Shown piece by piece: positions 58,733 through 64,000 of a stretch of DNA of 64,000 bases (position 1 is the stretch's first letter; each line of letters starts with the position of its first letter). Under the pieces are notes generated by a model that saw only the letters and a program-made list of their open reading frames with translations, ran no database searches and was not told the origin of the DNA. Source of the DNA: Spirometra erinaceieuropaei (Eukaryota > Platyhelminthes > Cestoda > Diphyllobothriidea > Diphyllobothriidae); assembly GCA_902702965.1 (NCBI GenBank), contig CACRXP010000157.1:510331-574330 (forward strand), given 5' to 3'. Made by a program: the position numbers and the translations under genes.

Positions 58733-60773
58733 TGCCAGAGGAAGAACTAGGTGCACACGAAAGTTACACTACTGATAGTTTATTAGCTGAATTATAAAAA
58801 AAACAGTTAGTAATAGGAATACGACAAGGTGCCCACAGTAGTTTAGTCTGTCCCGACAAGAGATGCCAAATAATCTGCGGGACAACGAGTGGTCATTTTG
58901 GTGCTATGGGTCGCAAAAGAGAAAAATAGGTAGGTGGATTTGATTGGTGTGAGAGTTTGTCATTGGCAGGACTCAGGTTACCCACACCGACGACATCGTG
59001 GATTTAGTCAGATGGGCGTCATTCCCCGCCATCCAAATAAAATTGTCAGCGCGTTTGACCTCCTTCAGTCTCGCCGTCACCGATCGATGTCACCACTTAT
59101 CCCCAATGAAAACGAACAAGAAGCAGAAATGAAGGAAAAGGCTGGTGTCGGGGGAATTGCTGCACAAAAATGCAAGCAATAGGCAAAAGCGACGGAGTCA
59201 GTTGACGACCTACTCCAAAAAGTCTACCAGTCCGAATAAACGTCACCTTTGGGACATTTTGCGCGAATAACTACAAAAAGAGTACTCTCTCATGTCCAAA
59301 GGCTATTGACCGAAGGCCACCCTCCTTGGGGCACGATGTTTAACGTCACAAACTGAAATAGTAAGCATCCAACTCACAGTCCGGGGGGACACTGACAGGC
59401 CCTCACATGGTGATCAGCCAATTGCAACATGCTCACTTGCAGACATATGGACGCGCAGGGTTTGAGCCGACAGGCCGTCGAGGACTCGCTCTAGCATGGT
59501 ACTCACATTTGCCCTTCTTATACACAACGCCTGACCGTGACTACTGAGGTAACTAAGCCACATCATTTTCCTAGTCTCCGCAGAGACTACTTGGTCACGA
59601 TGGAGCTCCTCTAACCCGTTGATCATGCAGTGATCTGTCCAAATCGACGTGGCCAATGTTTGTGGACAAAGATACACTGGTGAGGCCAGAATGGCTGTTG
59701 CCATCTCTCGGTCCCGGTGTCCGACCTGCGTGGTGCAGGTAGTGACGCTAAATCTGTTAGCCAAATGGGAGCGTGACACACCGACTTGTGATGCTGTCGT
59801 TAGCTCAAGAATCTGCGCGTAGTTTACGCCACTGATACGTCTCGTTCTCCGACAAATCACGGGGGTTCCGGTTGACGCGTTCAGAAAGTAACATCGGCAG
59901 TTCTGCGGCTGAATCAAGCTTGCGTAGAGGGCAGGTTGCGATTTGGTCCAGTTGGTCGAGATTCTACATCTCTACTCAGACAGACATTAATGACGAAATC
60001 CCGACACTGTTTGAGTCTTCTGAAAAATCACGCCGGGTCGCCGTTCGATCTGGAGGGGTCTCACATGTATATTTCTGCGAAGCAACTTGACGGCACGTGT
60101 CCTACAATCTGTTATACCCGTCGACAAAGATGCAGAGTGTGTCAACGGTTCGCATTTTGCGTAGGCACGCGTATTACCTGTCAGTTCAGAAGTTGCATGT
60201 AAATGGAGCACCACAGTACGACAAAGTGCACTCTAAGGGACCGCCAGTGCAGTTACCGACGGCTGCATAAGTGAAGTTCAGTTCAGTTTTATTAAGAGAA
60301 AGTTAGGTGAAAGCCCTTGAACTCCCTTTTGGCTACAAAGTGTATAAGAAAAAGTGTCGATATGTAGGGAAAATTGAAGAAGAAATTGTAAGTGCATGCG
60401 AAAGGCAAGCTGTCGACTGTCAGTCGAAAAAGAGTAAACATTAACGTTTACTCATTTATTGCACGTAATATAGTCAGGCTTAAGTCCAACGACGGGCTCT
60501 TTGGGTGTGTGGCCGGTAGGCAAGAAGCCTGCTGTATGCCGACTTTAAATCTTGGAAAATATCCTTCACAATGCGTGAATTGCATATAGTTTAGTTTTGG
60601 ACAAAGCTTTCTGTCTTTTATCGAAGTAACCTCCGTTTTGGTTGAGGTTGCATGCCCCTTTTCGAATTTGCCTTATCCACTGGCTTCTCATACATAAGAC
60701 GCTGATTTATTTTTACAGCTTCTAGCACTGTGTGATGAGGGATAAAAATGCCTGTTTTATAAACGCGGATTTA
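58733..60773. other. Downstream intergenic DNA
   Basis: No gene is recognised. A minus-strand open frame of 167 codons at 59414-59917 is the longest in the window. It has no domain that I can recognise, no clear splice context and no repeat match here. A short block around 60274-60330 (CAGTTCAGTTTTATTAAGAG) resembles the end of a retroelement, but this is unproven. Confidence 0.35.
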
Positions 60774-61205
60774 CAGTCAGTGACCCATCTCAAGAAGCGT
60801 TAACCGAAATTCCGAAATGCGTCTTCGAGTTTATTGGAGTGAGGAAGTGATGTTTCAGGCACATCAGTATGTTAGCTTTTAAATATATAAACGACTTGCT
60901 TAGTCACCTAATAAATAGGAACAATAATATATTTGCGCATGCTTTCTGCTAAAAACTGTCTAATTTAATGGAAATCGAAAAACGATGCAGATGATGCTAA
61001 TACTTAAGTAGCCCTTTTTGACGAGCGCGCTTTTGTGGGTGACCGAAAAGAGGTGTATTTTAAAACCAACACCTTGACGTGTCTGAAATATCATGGGCTT
61101 ATGCCACATGTTGATCAGTGCTATAACACCACTTAAGTTCTCCTTGTTAATCGGAAACGCCTTTCAGAATTTCGGTTAAAATTTTATGAGATCAGTCACT
61201 ATCTG
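60774..61205. mobile_element. Foldback MITE copy 4, internally deleted (432 bp)
   Basis: The left end CAGTCAGTGACCCATCTCAA is preceded by TA. The right end is TATGAGATCAGTCACTATCTG. Arms with AACCGAAATTCCGAAATGCG and its inverse are present, but the centre is much shorter than in the other copies. Confidence 0.65.
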
Positions 61206-61662
61206 TGAGATAACCCGGTCGAAATAGCCACCGTGAGGACATCGCGGCGAGCTGACGAAACAAATAAGGTCTATGTGGAATCCCATTGAATAGCCACCCG
61301 AATGAAGTCACTAGGATCGACTGGCTTCTAAAACAGGAAAAAAAGATTAGTTCGCCACAGGTTTTCATGACACCGGATCTGGGTGGGGGAAGGGAGGAGA
61401 GAGCGTGGCAGATGCTGCGCAAGTCGCCGTCCATCTGCATATTCGTTGTGAGTTCAAAGGCCAAGCACATAATTTGTTTTTATGCTTCCTCAATCAACCA
61501 GTAGCCTTGTCGGCGTTATCCATGTAGCGGTATTTTATTGACACATTAAAATAATTTTGACGGACAGAAAGTTTAATCGGTTATTAACGGTCAATGTTTA
61601 TTTAGTATCCGCTTGTTTAAACCCACTTCTGCAGAAAAAGAAACGCAGTGTTACAGATAATA

Positions 61663-62781
61663 CAGTGAGTGGCCGATCTCATGAAATGTTGGCTGAAATT
61701 CTGAAATGCGTTTTCGATTGGGAAGGATTACTTATGCTCGGTTGTAGTACTGATTATCTTGCGGCATAATCCCATAACATTTCAGACTCGGCAGGATGTC
61801 AGCTTTTGAATACACAACTTTTTAAACTCCCATAGAAATAGTACTCGGAAAGTGATGACGAATTAAGTAACATGCATTTTTTCCATTGATTTTTGATGGT
61901 CTTGCAAATTCAAATATATTTTTTAGAAACCCTGAACAGAAATATGCTTTCTTTTAGTCGTTCGACAGAGAATCACGTCATCTTTATATTTTATGCTTGA
62001 AGAAGAAGTAGAATTAGGTTTTGAGAAAGGTATCTAATTGCCGAAGAATTCTGAACCTGATCAATCGTCGCATTAGGGGTAATTAATTGCAGTCTACATG
62101 GCGCATGCGCCCAGCGTAAAGAAAATCACATATTCTTCTATGCCTTTAAAAATACCATGTAGAGTCCAGGAAATTCTGCAATGGATGCGGATTATGTTGT
62201 ACATTTCATGAGGAGCAGTTGTAAACGGATAGGCACGGTAATATATGGATGAACATTGCGTGGTCTTAAAAAATCTCACAATTAGAAACTTCTTCAAAAC
62301 TTCCAGCATAAAGGATAAAGGTGACGAGATTCTCTATCAAACGACTGAAAGAAAGCCTAGTGTTGTTCGGATAGTTACGATGTTATATGGCTGGACATTG
62401 CGCGGTCTTAAAAAATCTCACAATTAGAAACTTCTTCAAAACTTCCAGCATAAAGCATAAAGGTGACGTGATTCTCTACCAAACGACTGAAAGAAAGCGT
62501 AATGTTGTTCGTGGTTTCTCTAAAATACATTTGAATTTATAAGACCATCGAAGATCAGTGTAAAATATGCACGATAATCCAGTAATCATTTTCTACCGAG
62601 TACGGTTTCTATAGGAATTTGGAAAGGAGTGTATTCAAAAGCCGACATCCTGTCAAGTCTGAAATGTTATAGGATTATGCCGCAAGATAATCAGTATTAC
62701 AACCGTGTAAAAGTAATCCTTCCAAATCGAAAACGCATTTCAAAATTTCAGCCAACATTTCATGAGATCGGTCACTTCCTG
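61663..62781. mobile_element. Foldback MITE copy 5 (1119 bp) with TA target duplication
   Basis: The left end CAGTGAGTGGCCGATCTCAT and the right end TGAGATCGGTCACTTCCTG are inverted. TA lies immediately outside both (61661-61662 and 62782-62783). The arms pair over several hundred bases (TTGCGGCATAATCCCATAAC and its inverse). It has inserted into repeat family D. It includes an internal tandem duplication (62243-62519) and encodes no protein. TA target and CAG termini resemble Tc1/mariner elements (family knowledge); the mobilising transposase is not in this window. Confidence 0.8.
62243..62519 (+). repeat. 141-bp tandem duplication inside MITE copy 5
   Basis: Two units with period 141 share GGTCTTAAAAAATCTCACAA and AACGACTGAAAGAAAGC at nearly full identity. 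This indicates a recent duplication within the element. Confidence 0.85.
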
Positions 62782-63174
62782 TAATTTCAGCAAGTGTTAG
62801 TGGTGCATCTTCCGTTGAACTATGATCAACGGCAGCGTAGTGCCACGGTCACCCAACATGCCAGATAAATGATAATAAAGCAGACTCTTCCCCCATTTTT
62901 GAGGCTTAATAAAATACCCGATGGAGACGTAAGCTGCGATTGTCTAGTAATGCGGTCTACGAGGAGCGTCTTTTGATCTCAGGCCTATTTCTGACCCTTT
63001 AGTAGGTAAAGTTGTCTGGTATAATTCTTCGACACACAGGTCAGTTGAGAAAGTGGGAAATAGAGCTGACAGGCTGTCTGTTTATTTGCTCTATGCTCTA
63101 TGATGTACATTTTCGCACGATTGCACACATGAAGTTAGAGATGGTTACTGAATCAGAAAATCGACAAAGGGACG

Positions 63175-63260
63175 TTCACTGACTGCGCTACGGGACACTC
63201 TTGTCCCGTTATGCCCTAGTGTTCAATCTCAAGCCCCACCAGCAGCCGCCCAGTAGCATT
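63175..63260 (+). repeat. Dispersed repeat family B
   Basis: GGGACACTCTTGTCCCGTTATGCCC-like block followed by AAGCCCCACCAGCAGCCGCC. It matches the block at 28237-28345. Confidence 0.45.
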
Positions 63261-63280
63261 ACTGCTACCCGCGTGGGGGT

Positions 63281-63750
63281 ATATTCTGGACACATTAAAA
63301 TAGTTTGGACGGACAGAAAGTTCCTTCGGTTAATAATGGCCAACGCACAATTACTTTCCACTTGAGTAAACCGAATTCTGAAGCCAATTGAAGCGCAGCG
63401 TTATAGCCAATATTTTGGAAAGATATTTCGGAAAATGTTACCAGCACATCTTCCGCTGAAATGGAATCAACGGTAGCGTAGTCCTACGGACACCGGATAC
63501 ACAACAAAACGGAGCTCTTATACCCATTTGAGGCTTAATCAGATACCCGATGAAGACGAAGCCTGCGATTGTCTAGTAATACGGTCAAGGTCGAGCGTCT
63601 TTCGATCGCCTAATCCTTCCTCGACATATGCGTGACATTGTAGTTTAGTATGCGAAATTGTCTGATATGATTCTCGACACACAGGTCAGTCGAGAAAGTG
63701 AGAAATAGAGCTGACAGGCTGTCTGTCTAATCCAACTTACATCAAACATG
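63281..63750 (+). repeat. Repeat family D, copy 2 (uninterrupted)
   Basis: It carries GACACATTAAAATAGTTTGG, GTAGCGTAGTCCTACGGACA, TGCGATTGTCTAGTAATACG and GAAATAGAGCTGACAGGCTG in the same order as the split copy at 61531-63080. It represents the unoccupied site for the MITE, near 63411. Confidence 0.72.
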
Positions 63751-64000
63751 TCTTCTTGTTGGTTTGGGACATGCCTCCACGAGATGAAAGTAGAGAACGC
63801 TACACTCACGACTAGCAGCCTATATGTTACGAGTCCCTGCCATCAATTATTAACACCACCCTGATAAAGAACAGCAGTAAAAAAGGGCCATTAGGTGAAT
63901 AAAATTGATATTCAAGAATCCCATGGCCTGATGTTTAAGCACACGTGTGGTGCGCGTGTCCTCTTCAGAGCTGTGTGGGTTGCGTTTAAACAACCGGCAG
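63751..64000. other. Window end, nothing recognised
   Basis: No repeat, gene or RNA motif is seen. Confidence 0.5.

Larger units (their letters stand above)
61531..63080 (+). repeat. Repeat family D, copy 1, split by a MITE
   Basis: The left part 61531-61660 (ACACATTAAAATAATTTTGA, GGACAGAAAGTTTAATCGG) and the right part 62784-63080 (CGATGGAGACGTAAGCTGCG, GAAATAGAGCTGACAGGCTG) align in order with the unbroken copy at 63281-63750. The foldback element at 61663 interrupts it. Confidence 0.75.

Noticed and set aside
1..64000. CRISPR array, bacterial operon, defence island or phage
   Set aside because: The window is eukaryotic. There are spliced exons, no spaced direct repeats of CRISPR type and no prokaryotic gene packing.

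Overview
This is eukaryotic, animal-type genomic DNA. Short exons with GT-AG boundaries are spread through introns of 0.1 to 15.8 kb, and the rest is interspersed repeats. I see no bacterial operons, rRNA, intact tRNA genes or CRISPR. The coding exons use the standard code and encode metazoan extracellular modules (laminin G, EGF). TTAGGG-type repeats, tRNA-derived SINE relics and foldback MITEs fit an invertebrate. A flatworm is my guess, but nothing here proves the taxon.

The main content is one plus-strand exon series from 1727 to 57708. Exons at 1727-1899, 2483-2639, 4841-4936 and 5052-5282 encode a laminin G module and a six-cysteine EGF module. Exons at 6632-6807, 11551-11716, 27510-27602 and 29467-29721 encode a second laminin G module and a Pro/Gly-rich stalk. 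A 294-bp exon (35977-36270) encodes a Gly-rich segment, one transmembrane helix and a cysteine-rich juxtamembrane tail. It is followed by a 20-nt microexon (36954-36973) and a 77-nt exon (41734-41810). These three exons occur a second time (46995-47288, 47971-47990, 51974-52050) inside a roughly 10-kb tandem segmental duplication (33018-43787 and 44071-54060). A 115-base assembly gap lies close to the junction of the two copies.

Five further exons (55118-57708) encode a WD40 beta-propeller and end at a stop codon. All exon phases fit from the first exon to the final TAA, giving a 995-residue open frame when one copy of the duplicated cassette is used. The most economical model is therefore a neurexin/axotactin-like single-pass receptor whose cytoplasmic part is a WD40 propeller. 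The competing model is two adjacent genes. The 77-nt exon carries an in-frame TAA inside its own 5' splice site, with an AATAAA about 580 bp downstream, so it can also act as a last exon. Copying this cassette would allow alternative use of copy 1 or copy 2, but the two complete cassettes cannot be joined in frame.

The introns and the region after 57708 hold several repeat groups. They include five foldback elements of 0.4-1.1 kb with TA target sites, one of them nested in another repeat that also survives nearby without it. Others are elements with inverted ends that carry telomere-like arrays, SINE relics, a possible solo LTR, microsatellites and a 0.5-0.8 kb repeat family at 31.9-33.5 and 44.1 kb.
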